Assembly (NCBI GenBank): GCA_037976565.1
Contig: CP137671.1
Coordinates: 26,483,813-26,547,812 of the forward strand
Direction: 5' to 3'
DNA length: 64,000 nucleotides
Source: Mesocentrotus franciscanus
Lineage: Eukaryota; Echinodermata; Echinoidea; Camarodonta; Strongylocentrotidae
Made by a program: the position numbers and the translations under genes. The notes under the pieces were generated by a model, which worked only from the letters and a program-made list of their open reading frames with translations, was not told where the DNA came from and ran no database searches. Below are positions 1 to 10,849 of the stretch, piece by piece. Position 1 is the first letter of the stretch; each line of letters opens with the position of its first letter.

Positions 1-400
1 TTTTCCTTTATTATAAGTGCCCCTTTTTCATTCTCATAAGTGCCCCTTTTAATATCTGGTCAATTTCCCTTTTCAGGTGCGATAAGTGCCCCTTTTCACC
101 TCTGATAATTTCCCTTTTAACAATGATACGTTCCCCTTTTCCTTTCTAATAAGGGACCAATCCCCTTTTCACCTCTTATTGATGCCCCTATCAAAATCTG
201 ATGGGTTCCCTTTTCCGTCGACAAATGCCCATTTCCCATTCTCATAAGTGCCTTTTTTCATCCCTGGTGAGTGCCTCTTTTTAGGTGTAAGAAGTGCCCC
301 ATTTTCACCTCTGATAATTACCCTTCGTACTTTGACCCGTGCTCCTTTCCTTTCCAATAAGTGTCTTATCCCTTTCGATAAGTGTCCCTTTTCCTCTCAT
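1..400. repeat. Minisatellite, unit about 30 bp
   Basis: Degenerate tandem repeats of the core TAAGTGCCCCTTTTC, separated by short variable spacers such as ACCTCTGA, run from the window edge to about base 400. The array probably begins outside the window. A 62-codon minus-strand frame across it is only the repeat translated and is not called as a gene. Confidence 0.85.
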
Positions 401-409
401 CATTAAAGG

Positions 410-3140
410 GATAGTTGAGTTCTTACAAGAAAAACAGAAACAAACTGACTACTATTAAAAGGCTTTCATGTAAACTGTACTACTCCAAAAAGCTAGAAAA
501 TGCACACGGAAATATGACCTCTACGTGGAGAGTTATTAATCAAATACTTTGTAAACAAGACAGATCTCCCAGAGTACAAACATTTTCCCCAAATAATCAT
601 GAATTGGATAACCCCAAACATATTGCAAATGGTTTTAATACATATTTTGCTACATAGGTCCAGAGCAAGATCCATAAGGTTACGATTTCGTAAAAATTCT
701 TCCCAACTATATAAACAAGTAGAAGAAAAAGTTATTAGAGTATCCTTTTCTCCGAAAGTAGACTTGTTGATTTAGTGGAGTGACTCAATCATGAATAAAC
801 ATTACTCTTCCGCTTCTTCGCCGTGCGCCTCGATAATGAACAATTCATGAACCTTCAGTTGCCATCCTAAATATTCGCGGGCGGTTAACACAGTTCTGTT
901 AGAATTGGGTTGAGGTCGATTAGTGCGGGCGCCCGGTGTAGTCTGGAAATCCCCACTCTTTCCATACTGCCAGACACAGCACTGCAAATAGGGACTTTTA
1001 GATTTTACACGACGAGAACGTGGACTGCCACGGTGACATCCTTTTAAGGTAATGTGACGTCCTTTTAAGGCACTGCCGGGCACGGGCCAGTGCCTTGAAA
1101 GAATGGCACACGTTGCAGTCCACTACGTCGACGTGCAAATCTAAAAGTCCCTAATAACAAATAAGGCATTGACGCACCCTAGCTTTGGGGAAGGTAAACA
1201 AAATCCTGTTTGAAGAGTTAACACGTTGCCTACTGAATTCTCTTATCGTTATAGGCTTAATAAGGGAACACCAAATACAAAGGTCAGTATTTCATTTATT
1301 ATCTTATCTAGGTGAGTGAAATACTAAGTAGTTAACAATCCGTTTTTGTTTTATGTCGGCCTAGATATATTTGTACATCTTATGCACAAATTATGCACAA
1401 ATTATGCATTAGTAAGGAGTATATGGAAGTACAGCTGTATCTTGTTAATACAGCTGAAAATGGGCTGTCCACCATCTTGTTGTCATATCACATTATGCAT
1501 TATTCATTATACACTGTATGTTGATTATTATGGAAATAACAGCAAAGAAACAGGAAAAATACAAATCCAATGTAGCCCTAATTTGTGTTTTACACATTGC
1601 CAACTGCAATAGAGAATGAAATATGGAATATTATTTGTTCTTGATATTCATTTCTGGTCAAGTCAACGCGATGGCATGTTGGTCCCTTATCAAATCAATA
1701 CAGCGATACATTATAAGATTTTGTTCCCGGGTTTATTTTTATTTCCTTTTGTCTCTGTATAATTGTAGGTCTCCTCATGGCATTTTATTTTAATGCAAAT
1801 GTGATTAATTGTACAGAATGTTTTGTATATATAGAATATATATAAAGTTATTAATGATCCTTCGTACGAGAAGAAATTGTTCATATATTTTTACCCTTAG
1901 GCGAAATTTAGTTATTCGTGCAAAACTCAATACATATAGTGGTGTAGCATGCATTCAGTCATGGGAGGAGGGGGGTGGGGCACAAGCCTGTAGTCTACTA
2001 GATCAGTGTTTTCAACAGAAGACATTAAATTCTGTAGATCATGACTATATTTACTGTGCTCTTGAAGGGTTCGGTTCTACTCCTTCTTTCATAAGGTGGG
2101 TGAAAACGTTATATTATGATATAGAAGAATGTGTTCTAAATAATGGAACATCTACTGTGTACTTCCCAATAAATCGTGTAAGACAGGGGGATCTCCTATC
2201 TCTATATTTGATTTTAATTGTTCTAGAAACTCTAGCAATTCGTTTGAGCACTTCCAAAGATATAGTAGGAATTGAAATAAATGATAACGAATTTAAATTG
2301 CCATTATTTGCAGACGATTTTTGCCCCTTTCGCCAGAATACTCGATCTATTAATAACTTATTTGTTATACTTGAACAGATTAATAAATGCTCAAGACAAG
2401 TCTTAAATTCAATACAGAAAGGACAGATATCCTAAAAGTCGGACACCAAAAAAGATACAACCCCCGAACCAATTGAACAAAATATAAATCAACAGGTGAA
2501 CGTAGTTGATACTATCAGAATTTTAGGAACATTTGTCTTTCGCAAGATGAACAATTACGTGAACTTATATTATTTTGGTCTTAAAAAAGCTTTTGAATTT
2601 ATGGAAATCAAGAAAACTAACTTTGTTTGGGAAAATACATAGTCTGAAAGCTTTTGGAATCTCTAAATTTACCTATTTGTTTTCTTCAATTGTCATACCC
2701 CAACAAGCTACATAGAATTAACATTTTACGATTACGTTTTGAATGGATCGGATCGAGTTAAACGAAACGTCATGGTAAAATAATTGAATAATCAAGGTTT
2801 GAAAATGATAGACGTTAAATCATTTGTAGACTTGCAACAACTAATTTGGATCAACAACATTATGATTAGGCCTGGAAATACACAGGTTTGGTACCATGGG
2901 GGTATCATGTCCTTAATTAGTGTTAGTGATCAGATAGGCCCAATTAAGCCTTGACTAAACGTTGATTTAAAAAATGATTTTAACTTCATGTCGAATTTAC
3001 TCAGATCAGCCTGTTGTTTGAAATCATTAAGAGAAAAACCTATCCAGGAGTTTGCAACGTATTTCAATATAATATGAAACGGTTGAATAATTATAATTTA
3101 TTATACAACTCACTCCCAGATTCTAATCAAATGATTGGTC
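410..3140 (+). mobile_element. Decayed non-LTR retrotransposon (LINE) with reverse transcriptase remnant
   Basis: Frames at 415-657 and 1900-2435 translate into pieces typical of LINE ORF2. The first is a linker segment (STWRVINQIL). The second is the RT palm, with LNSVDHDYIY, a VRQGDLLS block and the catalytic box LFADDF, where FADD replaces YADD. A further remnant near 2970-3070 reads FMSNLLRSACCLKSL. The pieces are separated by stops, frameshifts and inserted sequence, including a hairpin MITE at 989-1153. The element is dead. The family looks L1/Tx1-like, but that is a guess from general resemblance. The 3' part recurs in more decayed form at 5640-5870. Confidence 0.8.
989..1153. mobile_element. 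Hairpin MITE, family A, copy 1
   Basis: Near-perfect palindromic element bounded by TAGGGACTTTTAGATTT and its reverse complement AAATCTAAAAGTCCCTA. Inside, arms of TGGACTGC and GCAGTCCA type surround a CCTTTTAAGG core. It has no coding capacity. Three more copies lie at 5439-5630, 23443-23607 and 58671-58798. Confidence 0.9.
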
Positions 3141-3494
3141 ATGCGCGGTCACGTGTGATTCATTTACTGAGACTATCACACGTTTTTTCATGAAAAAGCG
3201 TGCAATATTTTCCATACTATCACACGTTTTTTAGTGCATGTACATAATGCGCAATAGTGCGCGTAGAGGTGAGAACGCTTAATACTGTGTGTGCATGGGC
3301 CTATTCTTGCGCAGCATTATGCGTAAATGGGTATAGAGGTAAGTGAGCTTACTATAGCAGTGTGCGCACTAAATTAAGCCTTATTAAACTTGAGATTTAT
3401 TTGTCAGCCATACTGTCACGAAACAATCTTGATTGAATTCTTTTTACATCAAATAACAAGGATTGTATAAAACAAATGATGCATGTTTTCATTT

Positions 3495-3613
3495 GTTTAT
3501 TATACGATCTATCCGCCCTCGTTGATGCTGTGTGTATATATCGCACTCAGCCTAACGGCTTCGTGCTATAGATACACACAGCCTCAACTCGAGTGCGGAT
3601 AGATCGTATAATG
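3495..3613. repeat. Imperfect inverted repeat (hairpin)
   Basis: The left arm, beginning TTATACGATCTATCCGC, is mirrored by GCGGATAGATCGTATAA at the right. Inner arms pair around GTGTGTATA and TATACACAC-like stretches. This is a foldback of about 119 bp of unknown family. Confidence 0.7.
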
Positions 3614-3619
3614 AACTCA

Positions 3620-3895
3620 TGCGCATGCATCATTTGTATATTGTCGCCTATAACGAGCTTTATGCCATAATTCGAACAACTATACAACCATCGAATGGAC
3701 GTATAGTTTTAACTAATCAGAACGCAGGAAACTGTACATCCATACAACTGTACATCCATACAACTGTACAACTATGCAACTATACAACGAAGCGTCAATC
3801 GAATCACACATATACGCATGTATAGCTTCCAGCGTGCGGGACGAAGTGCCATAATTATATGTACAACTATACAGCCATCGAATGGACGTATAGTT
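3620..3895. repeat. Short tandem/dispersed repeat block (ACTATACAACC / ATCGAATGGACG units)
   Basis: The motifs CATCGAATGGACGTATAG, AACGCAGGAAACTGTACA and CCATACAACTGT recur here two to three times. They recur again at 4650-4710 and, partly, at 25045-25115. The block is split by the TIR element at 3897-4650, because the flank resumes after it with the same units. Confidence 0.65.
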
Positions 3896-3896
3896 T

Positions 3897-4650
3897 TTAA
3901 GGGCAAGTCCCCTCCGATAATAACTTACTTTTAATAGAAGCAGAAAAATCAGACAAACCAATCAAACAAAGTTTGAGCAAAATCCGATGACTATTAAGAA
4001 AGTTATGATTTTTTAATGACATGAAAAACATTGAAAATCATAGGACTATTGGCAACTCACTCATGAGTCTGTGACGTCATTGCCTCACTATCCATTAATT
4101 GTTTTCCTTATATTGATAATATACAATTTCAATTTCCCCCTAAGAATTTTTTTTTCCTCAAACCAGCATCCAAGTTATATTGATAGATATATTTTTTTGT
4201 AATGAAGTACTAATATAGAGTCATTTTTTCTGCTAAATCGTTAAACAAATGTGAATTTCAATAAACTATATTAACATTAATGATTATGAATATGCAATAC
4301 TCAGAAAATAGTATCAATTTTTGTGAAATGTCATGCATACAATATGATACAAATCATTTAACCTGGGCAAAGGCTTGGGGAAATCAAGCTCTTGGGGATA
4401 AACAAAAATGAATGTGATAAAAATATATATAAAGCAATTGATAAATAAATAGGAAGGCAATGAGGTCACAAAGTGATAATCAATTTGGCAATTTGTGTAG
4501 TGATTTTCATTGTCCCATAGTTTTTCATACTGTTTAAAAAATTCATAACTTTCTTATTAGTTATCCGATTCTCTTCAAATTTTGTTGGCTCGGTTTCACT
4601 TGTTTTTCTGTATGTACTGAAAGCAAGTTATTTTTGGATTGGACTTCAGA
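3897..4650. mobile_element. Non-autonomous TIR element, TTAA-type family
   Basis: The left end, TTAAGGGCAAGTCCCCTCC followed by AATAACTTACTTTTAATAGA, is mirrored at the right end by GAAAGCAAGTTATTTTTGG. Internally, GTGACGTCATTGCCTCAC and CAATGAGGTCACAAAGTGA also pair. The same arrangement is seen at 36747-37550, and a more diverged one at about 15230-15775. No transposase is encoded. Confidence 0.7.
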
Positions 4651-4830
4651 CCGCAGGAAACTGTACAGCCATACTACCATATACGTTCATCGAATGGATG
4701 TGTGATTTCAACAAATTAATGAGGGATGACTGCTGCGAGATAAGCGACGGTGGGCGGCGCTTGTCTGTGTATTAACCACATGTTTGCACGCACACGTGAT
4801 TTCTTTTGTGTAGTAGTACAGGTCATTCCA

Positions 4831-5119
4831 GTGGCGGATCCAGGGGCCGGGGCCCGGGCCCTCCCTAGAAAAAAACAGGTAAAAACACCCTTTAAAAAAA
4901 TTTTTCGGGTGCCAAAAAAAAAAAATTGTGCTCACGACCCTGGCGCCCAAGGGGATGGTGGTGGAAAAAATTACCCTTCCGGAGGAAAAATTTTTCGGGT
5001 GCCAAAATTTTTTTTTGCTCACTACCCCACTGAGCGAAAAATCGACCGGCACGATCTTCGCACGAAGTGGGTCCCTTTTTAGGCCCCCTCCCTTGCCGCC
5101 GGCTGGATCCGCCCCTGGG
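4831..5119. mobile_element. GGATCC-ended non-coding repeat, copy 1
   Basis: Starts AGTGGCGGATCCAGGGGC with a GGGCCCGGGCCCTCCCTAG block and ends CCGGCTGGATCCGCCCCTG. The middle carries poly-A tracts, CTGGCGCCCAAGGGG and CACTGAGCGAAAAATCG. Related copies are at 26137-26454 and 47474-47856. The three frames open across it (4708-5317) are shadows of this repeat. Confidence 0.8.
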
Positions 5120-5438
5120 TCATTCTCTCTGTCTATTTTCCCGTATGTCTTCTATCGTTCACTCCCATCTCTATTTCTTTTCTATCAAGGACGTTTATTC
5201 AATTCAATTCAATTCGTTTTATTCATTTCCATTTTCAATAAAAAACAATACAAAGATATATACAATATAAATAAGCATATGCAATATCTGATCGACCTAT
5301 ATCATTTGTCCCTATGATTTGACAAAATTAGGTATTATACCAGGGATATGTGAGTTTTTACAGCTAAATTCTACTTGTTATTACTGTACTGATTAATATT
5401 TTGTCAACAATTTATGTTAGTAGTGATCGGGTAGGCAG

Positions 5439-5630
5439 TAGAGACTTTTAGATTTGCACAACGAGAACGTGGACTGCTAGCTGTGACATCCTTTTAAGGC
5501 AATGTGACGTCCTTTCACTGCCGGGCAGACTGTCGGTGCCCGGCAGTGCCTTAAAAGGACGTCACATTGCCTTAAAAGGATGTCCACGTAGTAGTCCACG
5601 TTCTCGTCGTGCAAATCTAAAATTCCCTAT
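5439..5630. mobile_element. Hairpin MITE, family A, copy 2
   Basis: Ends are TAGAGACTTTTAGATTTGC and GCAAATCTAAAATTCCCTA, with the same CCTTTTAAGG and GTGACGTCC internal units as copy 1. It sits next to a decayed piece of LINE 3' sequence (5640-5870) that matches 2950-3120. Confidence 0.9.
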
Positions 5631-5639
5631 TATTGTGCC

Positions 5640-5870
5640 TTGACCAACTATTACATTAAAAATGTCATCAGTGAATAAACTTGAGTTGAATTTTATGTCG
5701 AGCACATAATTTATAGCCTGATATTTGAAACTATTAACATAAATACATATCCAGAATTTGCAGCGTATTTCAATGTGATATCATATATGCAACGGTCCAA
5801 TATGTGTTTACTGGCACCCTTCCAGAAGAACTAGATAATGTGTAGAGCTCGACACATGTTCGTACATATT
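5640..5870 (+). mobile_element. Fragment of LINE 3' region
   Basis: Nucleotide similarity to 2950-3120, for example TTTATGTCGA, CAGAATTTGCAGCGTATTTC and the spacing between them. Coding frames are destroyed by stops. It is a relic only. Confidence 0.55.
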
Positions 5871-5879
5871 GAATTAGAA

Positions 5880-8810
5880 TATTCTGTACGCTGTGAGAAA
5901 AATGTATATGCATGTATTTAGTGTCTGTGATTTCAACCTTGAAACATCTGCTATCAACACCATAACCAAAGCTATTTTCCCAGCTATATATCTACAGGCA
6001 AAATAAAACCCATATAGGCCTCTGGTATTTGCAAGCCCCAAACTTGAGTTTCAAAATTAATTTGATGATACAGTGTCAAGAAACACTGGATGTTACATCA
6101 TCAATCCAGAAGTTATAAGTATTGTTATCATTATCATCATCACTATCATTATTGCTATAAGTATCGCTTTTGAGAGCGTATATAAGCAAGAGCGTGTAAC
6201 TGCTATCATTTCTCAACTAAGTTTGTTAGAAATATAATTCACTAAACCAAGGGCGACAAATTTGTAATGGTGTGGGCTTATACGACCTAAGTGAGAATAT
6301 TCATTTCCATTATACAATAATCAATAACATTATAAATTGAGGATCAAGTGAATCTATACGCAAGTAAGCAGTCTTGGCAGTTAACTTGTCTTGTGTGTGT
6401 TTTTTAAATTAAATCTCAGAATACCATATATGATGGAGATACTCTTTTCATCTTTATGCCTATTGAAATAATTCTATTCAACATTAATTACTAAAAAACG
6501 GAATAATTGAGTGTATTTTCTTCCACAATTATCAATACTGATGTTTTACCGTCAGTTGTTAAAAGAATATGAATATAGTAAAGAGACCAAATGATACAAT
6601 CACTGTAATAGGGATATTTACAAACAATAAACATTAGGCGTAAGTTGTTGTTAACAGGTTAAATACTCAATATGAAATCGAATCGTGATTTTTCTTTATT
6701 ATAATCTGTTGTAAGAGGTGCAATCATAAAATAGTGTAACCTTTGAAGAGCACTTTCTAGCTAACAATCTCCATATATTATCTCAAGTTGTTTTCCCTTT
6801 TTCTTCGTCTTTCCAATCGCTGTCACATTTGTTTGCCACTCAATGGGGGAGGGGGGGGGGGTGGCACGTGCCCCCTTCCCCTCAATTGCACGGTATGATT
6901 AACATGAGATTAAACAAAACAATAGACTTTCACTTGGCAGCTACAGTCATAATACATTTACAGTAATAAACATGGAGAAAAAGGCAGATGTTTGGCAATA
7001 AAAGCCTAAGGCTTGAAACATTGCCATACCTCTATCATTCAATTTAACATATATTGTTCAAGTGATACGACACAAACATACTTAACATTCCTAATACTAC
7101 ATATCAATATTGAAAACTAATGGCAGTAGGTAAAATAACGATTTAACTAGGTAAATACGGGTTACGATCAACAACATATTTTGGAAAAGGAGAATAGAAG
7201 TATAGGAATAGAGTATAGTAGCTCATATCTGGTTGGAATACATTTATAACAAACGATGCTATATTCATACCTCACTTTCTCTAGTGTATGCGTAAAATGG
7301 AAATGATGTAAGTTAAGATAAGAGGAATATTATTATTGTTGATACAAAACTAGATGATTGTATATTGCAAGTTTGAGGTAAGTATGCGCTTAACCGTACG
7401 TTTGAAGAAATGCATGGTCACCAAATTAAGAGTGGATCATTGAAGATACAGCAAGGACTCAAAAACCAAACTAACACCGCATATTGTATGGAGGACCTCC
7501 CTTCCAAATCATTCAATCTGTAATGAAAGCTGAGAGAAAATACATATTGTTTACTACAATGCTTTTCAAAGTTACATATCTTCTTGTCTGACAATTTTCA
7601 AACATGACCTCCTTAAATTACAATTGTCTTGTCTGATTCCTTTGAATGACTAGTTGCAATCTAAGCCGAATAATCAACTGCTATTATCGAGAATCTGTTT
7701 AAAAACCTATTTAGTACTTTCATTGATCGAGAATATAAAGCTTCCTTAAATACACGTGTAACTTGAAGTATAAATAAAAAACCTAAGCTGACATAATAAT
7801 GTCAAATGGAAAGACCTTAACACTTCTTTGTAATAAACAATCACATGTCATTGTGCTACTGCTGTCTTATCTAAATCATGTTTAATCTATTCAAACAAGG
7901 AAAACCTCAACTTAACCTTGCATTGATTTCACAGCAAAAGTATCTCATTAATGTTCCCTCTTTGTTTTCTTAAAAAAACATCTTTAACTATACTTAAAAA
8001 TTACTCTTTGGTATTATTTTGAGCCTAACTAAATCCTTAATAAACCATGCTTTCTAATCCGTCACTGGCCTTTGAAATCTTCTTATATGTCTCTCAATTT
8101 ATGACAATAATTTTACTTTGCATAATAATCTGTTTCCTTTTCTGAATCACCAAATTTCTTGCCTTGACTGCAACATCGTTTTTGTAGCTAAACAATGGCA
8201 TAAATAACCACTAATTTGACAAGATACATTAACTCAATAATGTAAACTTTGGCCTATATTCTGAGCAAAGTTAGTCTGATATAAGTGCATGCCCAATGCT
8301 GCTTGAAAAGCCCAACAGCTTTTCACCTGAACACTCTTTCTAAAGTTGAAGGCCCTACTTCTACAACCTTTCCTAAAGTTCCATATTAGACAGAATTTAA
8401 AATATAATTATCTTGAGCCAAATATGGTTTCACTACTTTACGCATTTCGCTAAACAATAACATGACATGTAGTGAATACATTCATAACCACTCTGTGTAG
8501 TCAATAATTTCAACATAAAACTGTGATCTCGAAACATCCAAACTAAATTTTATCAAGAATCCTTCCTGTTCACGTGATTATTTCAGTAATTTAGAATTCC
8601 AACTTTATAATACTTACTCTTTGGGCGATGGCGGTTAATTTGAAACATACAGGGAAAGTTGGGAAGATTTGTTCCTAATAGAATAGAACAAACAAACTTT
8701 GTCGTCAGAAAATCATGGCTGCGAAAAATCTTGGGGAAATTACGTTGTCCTTGAAGACAAATATAAGGTGTTTGTAAACTTATTAAAAAGAAACCGTTTC
8801 AACGAAACAA
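5880..8810. other. AT-rich intergenic sequence, no recognised gene
   Basis: Frames are short, no homology is recognised, and no conserved exon with paired splice sites could be made out. A short GT-rich/G-run patch at 6843-6885 (GGGGGAGG followed by GGCACGTGCCCCC) resembles the edge of the GGATCC-type repeat family. Confidence 0.5.
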
Positions 8811-8816
8811 AGAGTG

Positions 8817-9122
8817 TCAATTAGTAAGAATTATTAACTTTTCCAAAACCGTGCTAGGGCTGACTAGGTGTATATTATTTGATTGTCTCGTAGGAGAATT
8901 GTGAAAAGCATTTACTCGTCGGAACATAGTAGAACACGAAAATGGCAAGATATTGTTATTAAACTGATACATAAAAAGAGAAGTTTGAAGGAAGTTAATG
9001 TCAGTTACTGTCAAGCTTTGTAGTTTGATTAACAGAGGGCGTGTGTGGTCACGGAAACCAGCTCCAGCACATATATCAAAAGCTTTCTTTTGTAACGTTT
9101 TTGGATGTTGCCAAAAGAACAT
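8817..9122 (-). mobile_element. C-terminal fragment of a LINE reverse transcriptase polyprotein
   Basis: A 101-codon minus-strand frame contains HTRPLLIKLQSLTV, then DINFLQTSLFMYQFNNN and ILPFSC. This layout is typical of the region downstream of the RT domain in Jockey/CR1-like LINEs. No RT catalytic block is present and the element is 5'-truncated. Family assignment is from remembered protein pattern and not from a search. Confidence 0.55.
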
Positions 9123-9269
9123 TTCAATATGAAATGTAGGGTAGATTTAAGGTATTGTGCAATATAAATATGGCTTTGTCAGGTAAAAGATCTCTTCAAT
9201 GTAAGTATCTATACATACCTTGATTGTTGTACTGCCGAATTTGGAGAAGATGTTTGAAATTTACATAAA

Positions 9270-9480
9270 TGTAGTTTAGGCCCTTTCGGGCCCTCCTCCT
9301 GGGTCCCCAGGGGGCTACGTTTACCATTTGAACACCTCTGGATCTCCTACCCCTAAGGATGATTCCTGCAAAGTTTGGTTAAAATCTGACCATGCGTTTT
9401 CAAGAAGAAGTTGAACATGCAAGAGGTTTACCGACAACGGACGGGGACGGACGGCAACAGCTCGCCTTGTGCTTAAAAAC
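9270..9480. repeat. Probable dispersed repeat fragment
   Basis: The segment contains GGTTAAAATCTGACCATGCG, CAAGAAGAAGTTGAACATGC and a GGACGGGGACGGACGGCAAC block ending in AGCTCGCCTTG. It resembles dispersed non-coding repeats of marine invertebrates. The 62-codon frame at 9392 is not convincing as a gene. Single copy in this window, so the call rests on recognition only. Confidence 0.35.
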
Positions 9481-9817
9481 AATGATTATGGTAGTATTCG
9501 GGTCAAAAATAGGGCAAGAAGGAGCTAAAGAAGTGAATATTTTATTTGTTTTTTTGAGGCTTGAAAGATGTACTCTGTGATTCATGTCCTTGGCGTACAA
9601 GCCGGGGGAGGGAGTAGCCCCCCCCGCATCCCCTTGGCAATAATCAGGCAAAAAGTCAAAAACTGGGCCAAAAGGTAAATGAAAGTTAAAGAAAGAAGGA
9701 AATAAAGCAGCACTGAAATAATAAATGCAGATAATCCTTTGTTATTCTTTTTCGATAAGCCTAATTTACAACATTTACCAATATTCAAACTGAAACATAC
9801 TTTGTTTTGATATTTAC

Positions 9818-9937
9818 CTCTGAAATTTTTAACCTCTGACATTATTACTTCTGACATTTTTACCCCTGAAGTTTTTACCACTGACATATTTTCCTCTGAC
9901 ATTTTATCTCTGACATTTTTCCTCTGACATTTTTACA
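9818..9937. repeat. Minisatellite, unit about 17 bp
   Basis: Seven to eight degenerate units of the form CTCTGACATTTTTAC occur in tandem, with variants such as CCCTGAAG and ACTGACAT. The array creates an apparent minus-strand ORF rich in SEVKMSEV-type repeats that is not a gene. Confidence 0.8.
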
Positions 9938-9988
9938 CCCAGCCGATCTTTTGGCCGCAAGTTTGTAAATCATAATACACATATCCGG

Positions 9989-10382
9989 TCACCTACCCCT
10001 GGACATCCACCTCACGGATAACCACCCCTAGGATAACCACCCTCTAGGACAACCACCCCCTAGGGCAACCACCCTCTAGGACGACTACCCCCTAGTACAA
10101 CTACCCGCGGACAACTACTCCTCGGACAACTACCCCCTAGGACAACTACCCCCCGGAAAACTACCCCCAGACAACTACCCCCTAGGATACTTGTCCGGGG
10201 GTAGTTGTCCTAGAGGATGGTTGTCGTAGAGGGTAGTTGTCTGGGGTAGTTAACCGGGGGATAGTTGTCCGGGGGTTAGTTGTCCTAGGGGGTAGTCGTC
10301 CTAGAGGGTGGTTGCCCCAGGGGGTAGTTGTCCTAGAGGGTAGTTATCCGGGGGATGGTTGTCCAGGGGGTAGGTGTCCAAG
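9989..10382. repeat. Palindromic minisatellite (about 390 bp foldback)
   Basis: The left half is about twelve units of AGGACAACTACCCCCT. After a short centre near 10190-10195, the right half is the same unit reverse-complemented, GGGGGTAGTTGTCCT, about twelve times. The outer ends CACCTACCCCTGGAC and CCAGGGGGTAGGTG also pair. The transcript or single strand would form one long hairpin. Confidence 0.9.
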
Positions 10383-10767
10383 AACCCATAATAAAGCATG
10401 CAGAAGATAAGTACATGGCCAGAAATTTCACAACGGAACAAACCAGATTTGGAATGACCTTGAGAGTGTTAACAAAAATATTATCTTAAACGACTAGAAG
10501 TGTTGATGATTGATCATTTATTCTTGTTGGTGTACCAATCATTGCACCAAAGGTACTGGAATTAAGTATATTTTGGAGACGAAGACTACTAGCATTATTA
10601 ACATCACCCATTATACATGCAGATGTACTTGATGTATTAATTGCAAACATTAGTCAATCAATCAAACGTTTATTTATTTCATTTTCATAAAAATACAATC
10701 AAAGCGAATAAACATGCTATTGTTCAGTTATATGATCATTTTTTCTTTATACCACAGGAATTACACT

Positions 10768-10849
10768 ATGAAAGTGAGCATCATTACCTGTATGTTCGCA
10801 CTTGCTTTGACGATGGGAGAGCCAGTCAGAAGCCAAGCCTCTCAGTCAG
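10768..10849 (+). CDS. Exon 1: start codon and signal peptide of the Ig receptor
   Basis: ATG at 10768 opens MKVSIITCMFALALTMGEP, a short basic start plus a hydrophobic core ending near small residues, which is a good type I signal peptide. A CAG just upstream (10754-10756) could be the acceptor of a preceding 5'UTR exon. The donor TCAG|GTATAT leaves the frame in phase 1, matching the acceptor of the Ig exon at 16578. The exon is separated from it by 5.7 kb of repeats, so the link is inferred from phase and biology. Confidence 0.6.
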
